Part shown: one piece after another, positions 1 through 13,700 of the stretch | How the letters are laid out: each line of letters starts with the position of its first letter | How positions within the stretch are numbered: position 1 is the stretch's first letter | Assembly: GCA_036571765.1 (NCBI GenBank) | Contig: BROE01000005.1 | Span: 6,121,614 to 6,185,613 of the forward strand | DNA length: 64,000 nucleotides | Source of the DNA: Plecoglossus altivelis | Taxonomy: Eukaryota > Chordata > Actinopteri > Osmeriformes > Plecoglossidae | Direction of reading: 5' to 3' | Notes under the pieces: model-generated | Told to the model about the DNA's origin: nothing | What the model saw: only the letters and a program-made list of their open reading frames with translations | The model's database searches: none | Position numbers and translations under genes: made by a program

Positions 1-20
1 GAGAGAGAGAGAGAGAGAGG

Positions 21-72
<52 letters not shown>

Positions 73-118
73 GGGAGAGAGAGAAGGAGGAGAGGGAGGG
101 AGAGAGAGAGGTACAGAC
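1..118. repeat. (GA)n-rich purine microsatellite
   Basis: Almost pure GA dinucleotides with GGGA interruptions run from the window edge to about 118. The tract is probably longer outside the window. It lies in what is inferred to be the first intron of the minus-strand rtn4rl1 gene. Confidence 0.9.
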
Positions 119-1428
119 ATGGGAGAGGAGGAGGAGAGGGCACTCATGGCTCAGCAATGAGAAACCCACCAGCTGACATTCTGCAACTCAAGCAGGGTAG
201 GGTTGCAGACCTGCTAACACTGTGCTAACACACGCGCGTGCATGCTCATACACACGTTTGGTCTCACGCACAAACACACACAAACACACACGCGCGTAAC
301 CATACACATATTGACGCAGCAGCTTTGGTGGCTGGGACAGGGACCAGAAACAAGGCCTACCAGCTCAGCCACAACATGCTGTTCACACAAAGATACTGGC
401 TGACGCTACACCTGAATCACCATGTGAACACGTTGCAGGCACACGTCGAATGTCTAGACAGATTCTGTTTCACAAACTGTTACAGATTATGCGCTGGCTT
501 CCCTGAAAACAAACACATCATCTGTTCAGATTGGCTCCGTGTACACGGTTACGTGATGTACTGAGTCTGTCTGTGATGAAAGCAGCCAGCTCATCTTCAC
601 CTCTCCCCAGTATTACCGTGGCAATTTACTCACAGTCACAATGTGAAGTGAGGAGCAGTGGTTTCTGACTGTCCAGTGGACTTTTCCAAACTCCTTCTGA
701 ATGGTACATGTGACACACCAAATGGCAGGCCGGATGCCTCAGCCAGCCTCCAGAATGTGTTGTTTCAGGCGCTAATATGAAATCACCACGGAACTTTCAA
801 ACTTTTCCTGCCAAATCTGACACATCATCGTCTGCCTATTCTGTGCGCGAAAAAAAAATCCAGGCCGACTGAAATTACATTGCTAACGAGGTCCTTCACC
901 ACAACCCATTTGACTTGAGTACCCCGGTGTGGCAGCAGCATCCATTAAACCGGTGAAAGCCTCGACCATGGCAGACAGACGATATTCTACACGTTGAAAA
1001 ATGTCTAACCTCCCACGGTACCACCCGCTGTCTGAAGGAGTGCACTGCCATTTCCAGACTCAAAAGCGAGCTCCAGATTCGAGTCTGATAGGCTGTTCAT
1101 GGATGTTTGGGCGCTTATGTTCAGAGCACAGTGGCTAGCATGATACAGGAGCTGATGATGCCGGTGTCGTCTCCCTTACTGAGTCACGTTTAATCCATCT
1201 GATGATTGTCTCAGAATAGTGAAGTGACCGCATTAGGTGGATTCGGAGGTGAAAGAAGCCATTAACGGAATGAATAAAAGGATGACACCAAAGGAGTGGC
1301 TTGTTTAAGGAAGCCATTAACGAAATGAAGAAGACTGCTAGAATATGTGCACATCCCAACCATAGGCTATCGGAAAAGTCAAAAAATGAATGAAAGATTA
1401 AAGAAATGACTTCTCGTTTAACTCCAGG

Positions 1429-1501
<73 letters not shown>

Positions 1502-2146
1502 CTGTTTGCATGTGTGTCTGTGTGGTCAGAAGCGCTGTACGTCGTGACATGACCAACACAAGTAAATGAATTACAAATCAACACACATGACGCATGACGC
1601 AAATTCCCGCCTCATCTCATAAAAATCGCTCAAACTCGTTAAAAGAATATGGACAGACTGCTTTCAATACAGTGATCAGCTTCCAGGAACGGATGACCAC
1701 CCAAAACGCCGTTTACAACAACGCCCTTACTAATTTGTGTCTGTCTAGTTCAATCTTGTTGTAGGACCATTAGAGCTGTAGAGAGATTATTGCGAGCGGG
1801 CACACATCATAAACTGCAGTGCGGCATCAGCCGTTATTATCGAGTAGTATTTCATGGTACGAGATGAATATTTCATTTTCGCCAGCATAACGCATCCAGC
1901 GCACATTGTGCAATTCAAAGAATCCATGCCCCTGTGCCCACACACATGAATTCCTTCCACGTCTATCACCCGGACAAATCATAACTATCCCGATATCAAC
2001 ACATCCATCATCGTAAACTGACACCGTGGTAGTCGGCTGTATTACTTGTTTTGGCGATGTGCTGCGCAGCTTCCAATAGTCTATCATGGACTTCATGGGC
2101 AACAGCTTTCAATATGAAGGGTCGAACAGATAGTGAAATCACTTAC
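119..2146 (-). other. probable rtn4rl1 intron 1 (part), no exon seen
   Basis: No coding exon is recognisable. The stretch contains CA-rich sequence near 230-300 and a long (TG)n at 1431-1500; the rest is unique-looking DNA. The leucine-rich-repeat exon expected for RTN4RL1 would lie further left, outside the window. The intron assignment depends on the donor call at 2147/2146. Confidence 0.35.
1431..1500. repeat. (TG)n microsatellite
   Basis: About 35 TG dinucleotides with one CG interruption. Its minus-strand translation is a His-Thr string and is not a gene. Confidence 0.95.
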
Positions 2147-2159
2147 CCCTTTTGAACAT
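2147..2159 (-). CDS. rtn4rl1: Probable first coding exon of reticulon-4 receptor-like 1 (partial)
   Basis: On the minus strand an ATG at 2159-2157 is followed by TTC AAA AGG G and then a strong donor GTAAGT (2146-2141). This gives Met-Phe-Lys-Arg-Gly with phase 1. RTN4RL1 (Nogo receptor homologue, a GPI-anchored leucine-rich-repeat protein of neurons) starts in mammals with a similarly tiny coding exon (human MLRKG), and nearly all the protein is in the next exon. Human RTN4RL1 lies head-to-head with DPH1, as here. The ATG has A at -3. The evidence is thin, since only 13 coding bases are present and the LRR exon is outside the window; the call rests on the donor, the residue match and synteny with dph1. 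The 5'UTR extends rightwards from 2160 to an undefined start. Confidence 0.5.
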
Positions 2160-4297
2160 GATGGTAGTCTGATTCAAGTCTCCTCCTGTCCTCTAAGAAG
2201 CATCTATTCTTGTATTCCAAGACCAAACCAAAGCCTTGAAGTTATCACGAGAAAGTTTTAATTGATCTATTTAAAACGATTTGTCCAATGTCCCCTTTTC
2301 TCTGGTGTTGAATAACAAAAAGGCGATGTAGGTCCTAAGAAAATTGACAACAACCGCTTTTCTCCTCTCACCCTGTGAAGTCTGTCAACAGTCCGTTTAT
2401 GCAGGATTTAGACAACACCATGCATTGCAAAAGAGATGCGCTGAAATGATCCCTTTTCAAGCATATAACCAACCACTTCACTATTCCGTGGCAGCCGATT
2501 CCTGCTTGGTTCAACTCTTGATCATTTAATAGGCTTCTCCATGGTCTTAAATGAACGCAAAAGAGCTATCATAATTGTTTAGATAAAAAACGGATGCAGC
2601 CGGTCTCTAAAACACGCAGCCGATGATTTCAGAAGGTCGATCTAAATTCCTTTCTTGAGCGATGAGAATGGATGGATGAGAGGCATATCACAAACGTTAA
2701 AATCTCTCATTAACAGAAGTTATTTGGATTCACATTAACGTCTGATGTCGGATTAGAAGCCGGCTGCTCAAATCCTCCTTAATAATGACTTTGATGATTT
2801 TTGGGGTTCGTTCCTTGAAGCCTCACATTGCATTCTCCGGTCGGCTCATCCAAAAGAGTTATAACTGCAGTTACCAAGTCTCTTTCTTATCGACGAAAAT
2901 ATATTTTTCGTCTCGTCCTCAAAGGATGGAGACTTGCGACACGCGCTCAAGACAGAAAAAGTAGACGAGGTTGGCTCGGATAACTCATCGTCCGCAGGCT
3001 ACCAGATCTCCTTCTGCGCAGTTCCGTCCTGTTTGTCGTCAAAGTACAAAATGTTTAGCCATTTTAAGCAAGACATGGAATGTTGCGTTCATCTCTGGAT
3101 GACTATTTTAAATTGTTTCGTTTAGTTTATTGATACCCGAGTGCATGAACCATGTCTATTCTTTTACATTTGTTATGATTGACAAAGTAGGCCTATCGCT
3201 CAGTTGGTGTTTTTTTCTAGAATATGCGTTTTATTTTAAATATTTAATAGTCTATGAGTCTGCCTATGTTGAGACGCATGGTCATAATGTTGTTGACATA
3301 CATACAGTTGAACCGCTCATTTCTTCTTCCCCAACGTCCCTCCCCTTCTCCCTCTCCCTCCCTCTCTCTTTGCGAAAACCGATTACACTACGATTTATTT
3401 AATTCGGTGTGCACATGTGCATATCATTCAACGGGTCAATTCAACAATCATCTCTATGACTCTGTCCTGCAGACGTTTCGATTTGACCCAAGGAGGGGAG
3501 GTCAAACCACTGGAAGAATACCTTCAACTAAACAATGAACTGATCTTACACGGTTCAATTTATTGATCCGCCTCCCCTCGTGATACTCATACACTCCACC
3601 CATAATTCAGAACACGACATAAGTGCAGAAGTGCTACATGTTGACATATGTGCCTCTTCAAGTGTTGGTGCCGTGATGTGACAGACACGTGCGCGCACAC
3701 ACATACCGCGCCGACGCATACACCACGCAACCTGAATTGACACGCACACACTGGAAAGATCGGCTTTCGGGCAATTAATGCGTACTTCAGCCTACAATTT
3801 TCCTTTCTTTCGCTTTTGCATTTGTCTCTGTGGGATTAGTGTATAAGCAACGTTTATTTTTATGCATCTTATTGTCATGTCAACAATTTGTCCTCTTTTT
3901 GGTGCTAGCCAAAAATCGTCTCTATTACATTACATATGCATTGAGTTCTTCCAAGGCTTCAAGCAAAAAATACCTTGTGAGTCATTTTTGTCACATCACT
4001 CCTTCATCACAGTCGGGTTCTCACTGAACAGCATGTAGCCCAGGCATGATGTGAATATGGCTGGTTAGAAGATAGACTATTCATAACTTGCTGATGAGTA
4101 ATATGGGAAAAAAAAGTAGAATGGTACGGTGAAGTGATAGCCCAGAACAGAGCGAAAAATATACAGTAGCCTAAATAAAAACGTAAAATATTCCTAGACG
4201 AGCGGAACGTTGTTCGACGGTATCAGTGTTTGACTGCTTCGACTACATTCTGCATTTGATTAGCCACGTCTTTCTGTCTCCCACATGCAAAGTAAAA
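2160..4297. promoter_or_regulatory. Divergent intergenic/promoter region between rtn4rl1 (-) and dph1 (+)
   Basis: About 2.1 kb separates the inferred rtn4rl1 start codon from the dph1 start codon. It is largely free of microsatellites, in contrast to the rest of the window, so it stands out as unique sequence. It should contain both 5'UTRs and both promoters. I could not fix a TATA box or transcription start. A pyrimidine-rich patch lies at 3333-3370. Confidence 0.5.
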
Positions 4298-4346
4298 ATG
4301 GCAGCGCAAATGGAAACGCAAGTCGTTTCGGGCAAAAAATCCACCG
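4298..4346 (+). CDS. dph1: dph1 exon 1 (coding part)
   Basis: ATG at 4298 in an AAAATGG context opens 16 codons plus one base (MAAQMETQVVSGKKST, then G), followed by donor GTAAAT. The MAA...VVSG start resembles human DPH1. A second in-frame ATG is residue 5. Phase 1 matches exon 2, where the split codon reads GGG. Confidence 0.85.
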
Positions 4347-7300
4347 GTAAATAGTGTCTCCTTTAAATACACGGGACAAAACCAAGATGTTTATGTTGAG
4401 TATTAAAAAACGATACGATTGTTAGATATAGGCTAGCAATTAGATCAGCACAGCTAGCTAGCTAGCTAGCTAAATGCAATCTTCGACACAACGGAGCAGT
4501 ATGGATTATAGCTACGGTAGCTGTCGTGTATCGTTACATAGTCATTTTACTAAAACTAAATGCCAAGTTAAGATAACAAGGCAGCTCATAGGTGCACGTT
4601 TTTGTTTAATGTTTTCAATTAGCGTTCGCATGGCTAAAGTCATCAGCTACAATCGCATACTCCGATTATATAGTACCGTGGTTTTCTAACATCTCAATTT
4701 CTCGATCAGTTGATTTTTCTTAATTCCTGCAGTTAGTGACATCATATCCGATTGTTTCTCTAGGGCGAGGACCACGGAGAGTGGCCAATCAAATTCCCGA
4801 TGACATTTTGCAGGACACCGAATTGCAAGAGGCGATTCGTGTCCTACCTGCAAACTACAACTTTGAGATCCCCAAAACTGTGTGGCGGGTGAGACAGGCC
4901 AAAGCAAAAAGAGGTAATCTTACATTTCCACACCTCAACAGCTCATAATAACTGCTCCCAATGGGAAACCATTCTAAACTAATCGCGATTTGAAAACTCG
5001 ACAAACATACAGTGAGTGAATAACCAAGGATTGTGAGTCATAGTCTTCTAATGCCATTTGCAGTGCAGGTTTAGGTACCCTCGTCCTAGTCTGGATGAGC
5101 AGGGGCAGCAGGGCTTGCAACTAACTGTTTTCCCTCAGTGTCCCAGGACTGTCCTGAAGTTCAAAATAAACAGCTCTAGACTTGAACGTGACCTGTTCAA
5201 ATGTTGGTTCTGACATGGGACTAGGTTATTTCAAACACAATTTCAAGTGATCCATACAGACATGGGGCTCAAATCAATGTCTCAATTTCAATGTGAATAC
5301 ATACGCAATAGAATACACCATTTCATAGTTGACTTCATGCTGATGCTGATGGAATTATTGGTGTGATTAGTACATAAACATTATTTATAGGCAGGCTGTT
5401 GGATGTCATTACTACAATCAGCTGGGGGGAATAATTGAAAGCAAGTTACCCTTCAAACCAAATACTGATGTTTTTTCAAAAACTCATCAGTGTATGTAGC
5501 TTGGCTTGACCAGAACGTCAAGTTGATGAAAATGTCTGATTCCTGTGTTTTGAGTCAGTTCTAACCTTAATTTTTATTTGGTGGTTTTGGGTCACTTACC
5601 TTGATAAAGAGGAACAGGTTTTAAGTCATTGTTCAAACGTGCAGTAAAATTGAAGATGCAGAACAAGCTGTTGTCTCCCAGTAGCACAGAGTGAGACACA
5701 GGCAGATCTGGCTGACCCCTGTTATCCCTTGCTTAGTCAGTTCAGGTTGCCCCATCTGGTCGCTGTTATGATCTGCCACGATGCAGGATCAATAGATGGA
5801 AGAACTCATTTAGTCCCTGTTGCTATTGGCCTAGTTACACAATGTCGTTCTATATTTAGTTTTTTTCAGAGTGTCGATTGGTGGTTTTGATGGTTGATTA
5901 TGACAAGGTATTTTCTGGTGGCTGTACCACAAATTGCAACAACAACAAAAAGATGACCCTGACCTTATTGACAAACTTATTGATGTCCCATTAATATTCC
6001 CTGCAGTGAATGAATGAATGAATGAATGAGCAGGTGGTGTGCAGAGAAACCTATCCTGTCCTCTTCAGACACTTTTATATTGAGTTCCTCTCTCTTCCTC
6101 TATGACCCTGTTTTCTGTCACCAATGTCTATCTGTTCCTGCTTTGGCGTTGATCCTCTCTGCCTCTTCCTTCCTTCCCCCTTCTTTTTAATATCTTTTCC
6201 ACGGCATTAGAGGTTGTCGTGAACCTTTGTCACCATTTCCTAAAAAAAATTAAAAAAAATAGCGATGTGAATAGATATTGTAGTGTGCCCAGGAGGACTA
6301 TGTACAAGTTAATCCTTCTTTAGAGCTCCACAGTGAACAATTGGATCTAAAAATACCTTCCCCTGTTCTGTTCTTCTTTTCTCGTTGCATATCCTGCCCA
6401 CCAGGTTCAGGCTCCCTACCATGTTCTCCCCCAGTACACATTATGTGGAGAAACCCTAGAAGGAGCACCACCAAGATGGAGACAAAGTAGACAGACGCAG
6501 AGAGGAGAAACGGGATCTAAGTTGCGCGTCTGGGAGCAACCATGAAATGTTTTGACTTCAGGGCAGCGAATCGCATCCTGCGAAACAACAGCTCTGCAGA
6601 TTTCCCTAAATGAGCACAGCCAATATTCAAACAGGTTGGAATAGCAGGTGCTATGTAGTTTCCTCCTTGAACTACTACCAGCAAAAACGTTTGTTCTATG
6701 TTTAGCATCGCCGAAAACCCCCCCCTCCCTGTTTATCACAACCTGCGCCCATTGAAGTGGCTTCAGCGGCAGTCATATAGCAGAGAACAGCAGCAGGCTC
6801 ACTGCCAGCAGGTTCAGAGTAGGACTGCAGGCCTGGTTCTGTAACAGTGTTTGTCTCAGTGAAAACATGGCCTCAAGGCCCCAAAGGACAACAGCTTCAG
6901 ATCAGACAGTTGCTGCTCTTGAATGCAATTCCAGTCACACGTACACACATTTCTCCACCGGCTTGCTGTGGACCTGAAGGAATGTGTTTATTCCTGCTTC
7001 TCCCGGTGACCTTCCTCCCTTCGCGTTCCTCTCTCCCACGCAGTCACTTTAGCTCAGACTTTTTTCTCCTCCACGGGGCATTGTCCCTCCCTGCCACCAG
7101 TTTCATTTCAGTTTGATCCCTGTAGGTAAGGAATACACCTAGCAACACTAGAGAACTGCGGACACCAAACTCGTCGATACATTCCGTTGCGCGTCTACAC
7201 GCGGTATGTGCAATGTTGTACGCCAGTGTCGGGGTGGAAGACACATTTACACACACAGATTTGTTTGGTGGGCTGTGTCAAAGCATGAGTGCAGCTATCT

Positions 7301-7663
7301 GCTTCAAGGACAACAGCGCAAATTAGGCTCCTCGCACACACAGATCTATTGTAACACTCAAACTCGCACGCACTCCCTTTCACACGCACGCCCAGTGCCA
7401 TCCCATCAGTCTGCAATTGCCTCACCTTCAGCCACGTGAGCAGATGAAGAGAGCTCTTTGGCTCTGTCAGCAATGGCTGTTGTGAGCTCAGAAACCTTTT
7501 CTCCGTTAATAAACTCGCCCTTTCCCAGATAATGGTCTGTCTAGCTCCGTCTACATGGGCACATGGCGATCCTTTAACCTTTTATCAGAAAGACACTCCT
7601 CTCTCTCTTCACTCTTCTCCTCATCCATCATTCTTCATGGCAATCCTCTCGTCCTCCTCTGTA

Positions 7664-7722
<59 letters not shown>

Positions 7723-10700
7723 TTCTCTTTCCCTTGGCCTTTCTGTTCAGTTTCCTTTTCTCTGTGTTGCCATGAAATAACTTGAAATGGTTAAAGTAGC
7801 TCTGCCATTGTGGAGTAATGGTGAAACTGGGTGTGCTACGCGATTCGTCTGTTTGAATATGGTCGCTCAGGGCCCGCGTCCGTCAAAGGCCTTCATGGGC
7901 GCACGTCAGGCCGCATGTCACGTGGTTCAATGGTGACAAATGGTCACCGCAAGTCTTTGTTTCCAGCTTCTAAGGTTGATCCACAAAACCCCAAGGGCTC
8001 AGGGCTCTGTGGGTCCCACAGTGAGGAACGGCCTGCTAACCTATACTAGCTGCCCTCCCAGGGAGAACCAAACGAGACGCCTGGAAATTCGACTTCATTT
8101 GCGGGCAGGAAATGCCCAGATGTAAAGGGATTGACTAAACAAGGGGGCCGGTGAACGGGTGATACGACATCACCTAGTCCTGGTTTCAGTCAGTTCAGAG
8201 CATCTACAGAAAGGCCAAGCGTTCAGCGCTGGATCTCTTCCCCCAAAAACGTAGAAGTAAACCTTCATGGCATATGTGGCCACTAGCCTGACCATGCCTG
8301 TCTGTTTCCAAGACAACAGTACAGGATATTCAATTTGTGCAAAGCATAATGGTGGGATCCAGGGAGACAAAAGGCCTTTCATTTTCCACAAAGGAATCAG
8401 CAACAACACAATACTTCAGATGAAAGAAAAGGACAGTGAAATTGGGAATCCCATATTGATTTTCATTATGCTTGGCAAAGACCTGTACGGCAGTTGGAAG
8501 GAATTTGCGTTACTACTACTCTTGTATTACAATTTCTTTTGTTTGTAACTGTTAAATACTGTTAAAAAAAAACAATAAATATGATGGGTATTATAATGTA
8601 GTATAAACCGCAGCCCACCCCACCAGAATGGGAGCTTTGTGTTCGTCAGAGTAAAAAGCATCTCTGGAATAAAAGCCGCAGTTTGATACAGAAATAATGA
8701 GACCAAGAAATGGATGAGTATAGGCGATCTTACAGCATACCGTTATGTAAAACACTTTGGTTGTAGATGTCCAGAAGTAAAGCCAAGTATTTTACTTATT
8801 GTCTGAATATTATAAACATTTTCCTTTATAGTTCATGTTTGATCAAATAAATACGTTGGATGGAATTGCTAACAATGTTCAGTGACTAGCGAAATATGTG
8901 GTTGACAATAAAATAGTCGCGACACTTCGCAAAACAATATTCAAAACACTCTTGCCATAGAAACAAAGTTTGTACAGGTAATAAAAAAAAGTGTTTAGAC
9001 TGTTGTCTTGCTACAGAAACGTGCTATGAACCGCCTCGAAATATAAGCCGCACCACCGCAAGAAAACGGTAAAATCGGAGTATGAGCCACCTGTTTATTT
9101 CCGGAAAAATACAGTATATAGGTAAGAATGCAACCGTAGTCACCCGGCAAACAACAGACGATCTGTCTGGGTCTTGTTGAGGTTCCTCCAGAGAAGTTCA
9201 GAGGATATCTTGTTTTCCTACGGGGTGTGTGCCATTTCAGGAAAGCAGATAGGAGATCCTGCTCGTCTCCATCTCCTTCATCCATGCTATCCATCTCCGG
9301 CTGCTCCTAGCAAGGTTTCACCGCATCCTTGCTATCCAGGACATCATCAATATTAGTCAAGTGTTTGCTTCAAAGTACTTTCAAGGATAGACTCCCCCCC
9401 CCCCAAAAAAAAACAGGCCGTTTCTGCTACTTGCACCCCGTCTGTGCAAGTGAAGGAGCGCAGTAGTCTTGCAGCGTTACCTCCAGTTTAATACTGGAGT
9501 AAGTATCCTTCTGATCCACGGGTAAGGCGAGGGATTACGTTTCGACTTCCTAATTTTCGCACTGTCATGTCACCGGCGTGCTGTTTTGGGACGGCTCTTG
9601 GCGGCATGACCTGCTTCCGCGGCAACCAAGCTTGCCTGTTTAACTTGAGCCCCCCCGCCGCCCCCCCCCTCATTCGTCTCGGCCTGAGCCCGACTTTGAT
9701 AAGTTCCGCCGGAAGAACCCGTCACTCTCCCCCCTCAGCATCGCCGGCAGGACCAATCCCCATCTTTGTGCGACTGCCTGGGTCCCGTTTCACATCACAA
9801 GGACTTCATCCCCTTTCTCCACACTTTCTTACGCCCTGCCAGGTTCTGCGTTTGCTGATCTGCTAAGACTGATGATGAGCAAGCTGCCGTTGAACGCGCG
9901 CGGGTTCTGTTTGTGGAGCTGTGTGTGTGTGTTTCAATATGTGGGTGTGGATGGGTGTGAGTGGGACAGAGTTGCAGGGAAGGCAGTGACTCATAAAGCT
10001 GTAGGCTGTCATTGAGAGAGACAGGCGGAGGAAGGCTGCCTTTAATGGAGGGTGGAGTGGGGGGGGGCGGGGGGGGGGAGGATGAGGTGTACAGACAGAC
10101 GAGAGGTGACACTCTTGCTTCTCCTACAGTGCTTCTCCTACAATCCATCAGATAAACCCCGAGTAATGCAACTATGGAGAGAAAATTGCCCCGAAATGTC
10201 AGTCTTCTTCTGTCTGGGAGGCATCTTCTGCTAATGGCAAGAACACCAAACGTTGCTGAGCTGTATTCAATAACACAGAGCTGTCACTCCAGCGAGTCCA
10301 CAGACTCCTCTGTCCCGTCGTCTCATCACTCCTCTCTGCTCATGTTTGTCTGTCCTGTCTGTCTGTCCTTCCTCCTGGTTTCCAGTGGCCCTGCAGCTAC
10401 CTGAGGGACTGCAGATGTTTGCCTGTGTCATCGCCGACATCATTGAGAGGTAGGCACGCAATCGCACCTTTCCTACACACACTCACACACGCACTCACAC
10501 ACGCACTCACACACGCACTCACACACGCACTCACACACGCACTCACACACAGGTGGGGATGTCGGGGGGGTGAGGGAGCGGTGGCCGTCCTTGGCAGGGC
10601 AGCCCAGACTGTGGCGGGAGAACTCAAACTCCAGCTGGCACTGCCCCCAGACCTCCACCCAGCCCCCACCCCAGCCCCGCCCTGGGCCGGTGAGGCCCGA

Positions 10701-13700
10701 GGCCGGTGCAGGACCATCTCTGCCTCACACGGTCCCAGTAGGAGGAGAGGACAGCCATCATTCTAGTGAGCTACCTTTTGGTTTGCTCAGGCTGCTGCAC
10801 ACTCACGTTTCTACATACACACACACGCACCAACCCTCAACATAATAATGTGAAGCGTTCGATTCCGAGGGTCTAATCAATTATCTTCAACAGCCTGAGC
10901 TTCTGACCTGTGTAAGTTAGTGCATGGTGGAAGGATTACACAAAGCACTACCCCCAAGCATGCAAAACTCGGTCCTTTGCACACAGATGTGTGAGACTTT
11001 CCTTTGCGCATCCCTGCGCCTGTTTACCCCCCCCCCCCCCCCCCCTCCTCCCCCCCTCCCCACTTCAGTCTCAGGAGAGAAGCGCAGGCCTTAAGTGTTT
11101 TCTAAAAGGACCATCTCATCATTCTGCTCTCTCTTAGTGTATTCCTTTCATAGGTGTCCAGTCAATCCTAATGTTGTTGCTGGGTGCTTGGGACCAGGGC
11201 TAAAGTACATGAGGTGGGGGGATGGGAAGGCTCCACATGCATCTCAGGCAGATGGGAGAGATTTGATTTCAGACAGGATACTTGCGTTGCACCGCTGGTC
11301 GTAAGCTGCGCCATCAATGCGCTCCCGTGTCGTAGCTATTCCAAGGCCTCGCTAATGGAAAAGTTGCTGGATGGCTACTTAGCAGCGTGTGCTCCCTGGT
11401 CCATGCCACCTCCGACGACGGGTCGACTTTCGTCTCCCTAGGCTCAACTTCTTATCTCCTTGCTATTCTCCCCACCCCCGGCCCGCCCCTCTCCTCCCCC
11501 TTCTCCTCCCCCTCGCCTCCCATCCGTCGCATCGCCAGAGCCACACCTCCCCCATTTCATCTTATCTGCCATTCATTCCTCTCGCCCTCTGCATGGAGTG
11601 GGGAGGTGGAGGGGAGGTGAGGGCGGCCAGCGATAGGGCCCAGTCTTATCAGCGTGGTCTTTATCAGCAGGAGAGCTGCCTCTCTCTGCTATCTGGCCCC
11701 GAACACCCACCCCATCCTCTACCGGTCTGTCTGCCCCCTTCCCCCATGTGCACCAGCCCTGTGCCACCACCTGATCTGCGCTGATGAGAGCAATTACCGC
11801 CTGCTAATTGCTTTTCTCACTGTCTTCTCACCTCTCTATATATCTCCCGCGCTCCATCTCTCTCTCACGCTCTATCTCTGTATCTCTTCTTAGCCCCTCC
11901 CCTCTCCCTGCCGTGACCTCCATCTCTGGGTGTTCACGAGGTGGTTACAGGTCTCGCCATATGGCTGCCGATTGGCCGAAAAGCCCGGGTGTTATGCAAG
12001 CATGACGTGTCATCTGCCTTGTCGCTTCCCCGTCCTGGCCGACCTCGCAGAACGTTCCTATGACCCCGGCCAAAGACACGGCAGAACGTTCCTACGGCCC
12101 TAACCAAAGACACGGCAGAACGTTCCTACGGCCCTAACCAAAGACACAGCAGAACGTTCCTACGGTCCTAACCAAAGACACGGCAGAACGTTCCTACGGC
12201 CCTAACCAAAGACACGGCAGAACGTTCCTACGACCCCGGCCAAATATACGGCAGAACGTTCCTACGGCCCTGACCAAAGACATTAGGTTGTGGCCACATG
12301 TTTGCAATGCACACATCACATGCGGGATAATATGCAATCGAATTATGTTCGCTGAGGGCCCTTACATTTGCATGTGCACTTTGTATTGATTTATGCCAAG
12401 GTTCCTTTGCCGATTCAAAAAATATGCAGCTTGACCTCCCGAGAGCCTCACCGTGTCGTCCAAGGTTGAAGTCTTGACCTTTGCAGCCTGACATGATTGG
12501 CAGGTCGCAGCAGGTCACAGCGGCAGGCCAATAGACCATCAGACCGGTCACCACATGAAGGCAAATACAGGAAGTGGGCAGAGACCCCATATGAAGGCTC
12601 TACAGAGGGGACTGAGTGTGTGTGTGTGTGTGTGCGTCTGCCTGCCTGCCCGCCGGCCCGCCCTGAAACCAGGTCCAAAGCCAGCGCGGCCAATGACTTG
12701 GCCTGCCCTGCCCTGCCCTGCCCTGCCCTGCCCTGGCCTGTCCCTTTATCTGCGGGGTGGTCTAAGGTCTCTCTCGTCCCCACCACCACACCTCCCCTGG
12801 TACAGTGGCAGTACAGCTGGATACCACTAGGCCCAGGCCCAAACCAGCGTGAGGATGAAGAGGCTTACAGCTGCTGCCCAGTGCATAAGGAGCTTGGATA
12901 GGATGGGCCCGGTAAGCTCTAATGAAGTCAAGCTGCTCTGAATTAGAGACTCGTCGCAGTTTAATAGTAGTCTGAAGCTGCCGTTATTATACACACCGTA
13001 CAAATGGGTTCCACACACTCGCAGTCTCTTTATCTCATCCTCTCTCTTTCCGTCTCTCTTCGCTTTTATCCTCTCTCTCTCTCTCTCTGGCGCTCGTCTC
13101 CGAAACCTCTCTCTCTTCTCTTTCAGCCTCTCTCTCTCTCATCACCGCTCTCTCACCCTCACGGTCACTACAGTATAAAAGGACCACGCGCTGGAGAGCA
13201 TGTTCTGCAGTTATATATAGAACACTGTCACCCTCACACAAACGTGTTCCCTTTGTTCTTTGAAATTGGCCATGATTGGACCACCTTGGTTGAAAGCGGT
13301 ACAGCTGCACTCTGTGGCACGCGGATCTCTCCCTACTTGTCATTACACTCTGTCTTCCTTTGGAAACTCTACTGACAGCTCCAGAGGAATTCAGACAGAC
13401 ACCAACTCTGGTTTCACAAGTAAACAACATTGTGGTGAAGAGGGAGGGGGGGGGGAGGGGAGGGAGGGGGGGGGGGAAAAGAGAGAAATAAATAAATAAA
13501 TCACAGAACAACAGAAAGAATCTCTAACTCGGACGGGCAAAGATGGTTGCGCTGTCATCCTGCCATATGCTGCGTTGTCTGTGATGTGATGCCAGCTGCA
13601 ATGCTCCTGCACTGAAGTGATCTTTTGATGAACTTCCTTCAGGATTTACCCCTTCTGAGACAGGAGGGGGAGGGGGGGGCGGGCTGGGAGGGGGTGTGTG

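Larger units (their letters stand above)
4914..10385 (+). other. dph1: dph1 intron 2
   Basis: 5.5 kb with no further exon. It contains (TGAA)n at 6007-6029, a (TC)n/(AT)n compound microsatellite at 7664-7720, a possible MITE at about 8575-9125, and C/A homopolymers at about 9392-9413. GC-rich unique sequence lies at 9420-9850. Confidence 0.85.

Noticed and set aside
1135..1602. Long minus-strand frame with a His-Thr string
   Set aside because: It is the translation of the (TG)n at 1431-1500. The same explanation applies to frames at 14457, 20409, 20636, 40870 and elsewhere.
4736..4948. ATG-initiated frame covering dph1 exon 2
   Set aside because: Its first residues come from intron 1 and its last from intron 2. 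Exon 1 at 4298 supplies the family N-terminus in the right phase.
12047..12283. CRISPR-like array (regular 34-bp period)
   Set aside because: There are no unique spacers; whole units are near-identical head-to-tail copies, and the genome is vertebrate.
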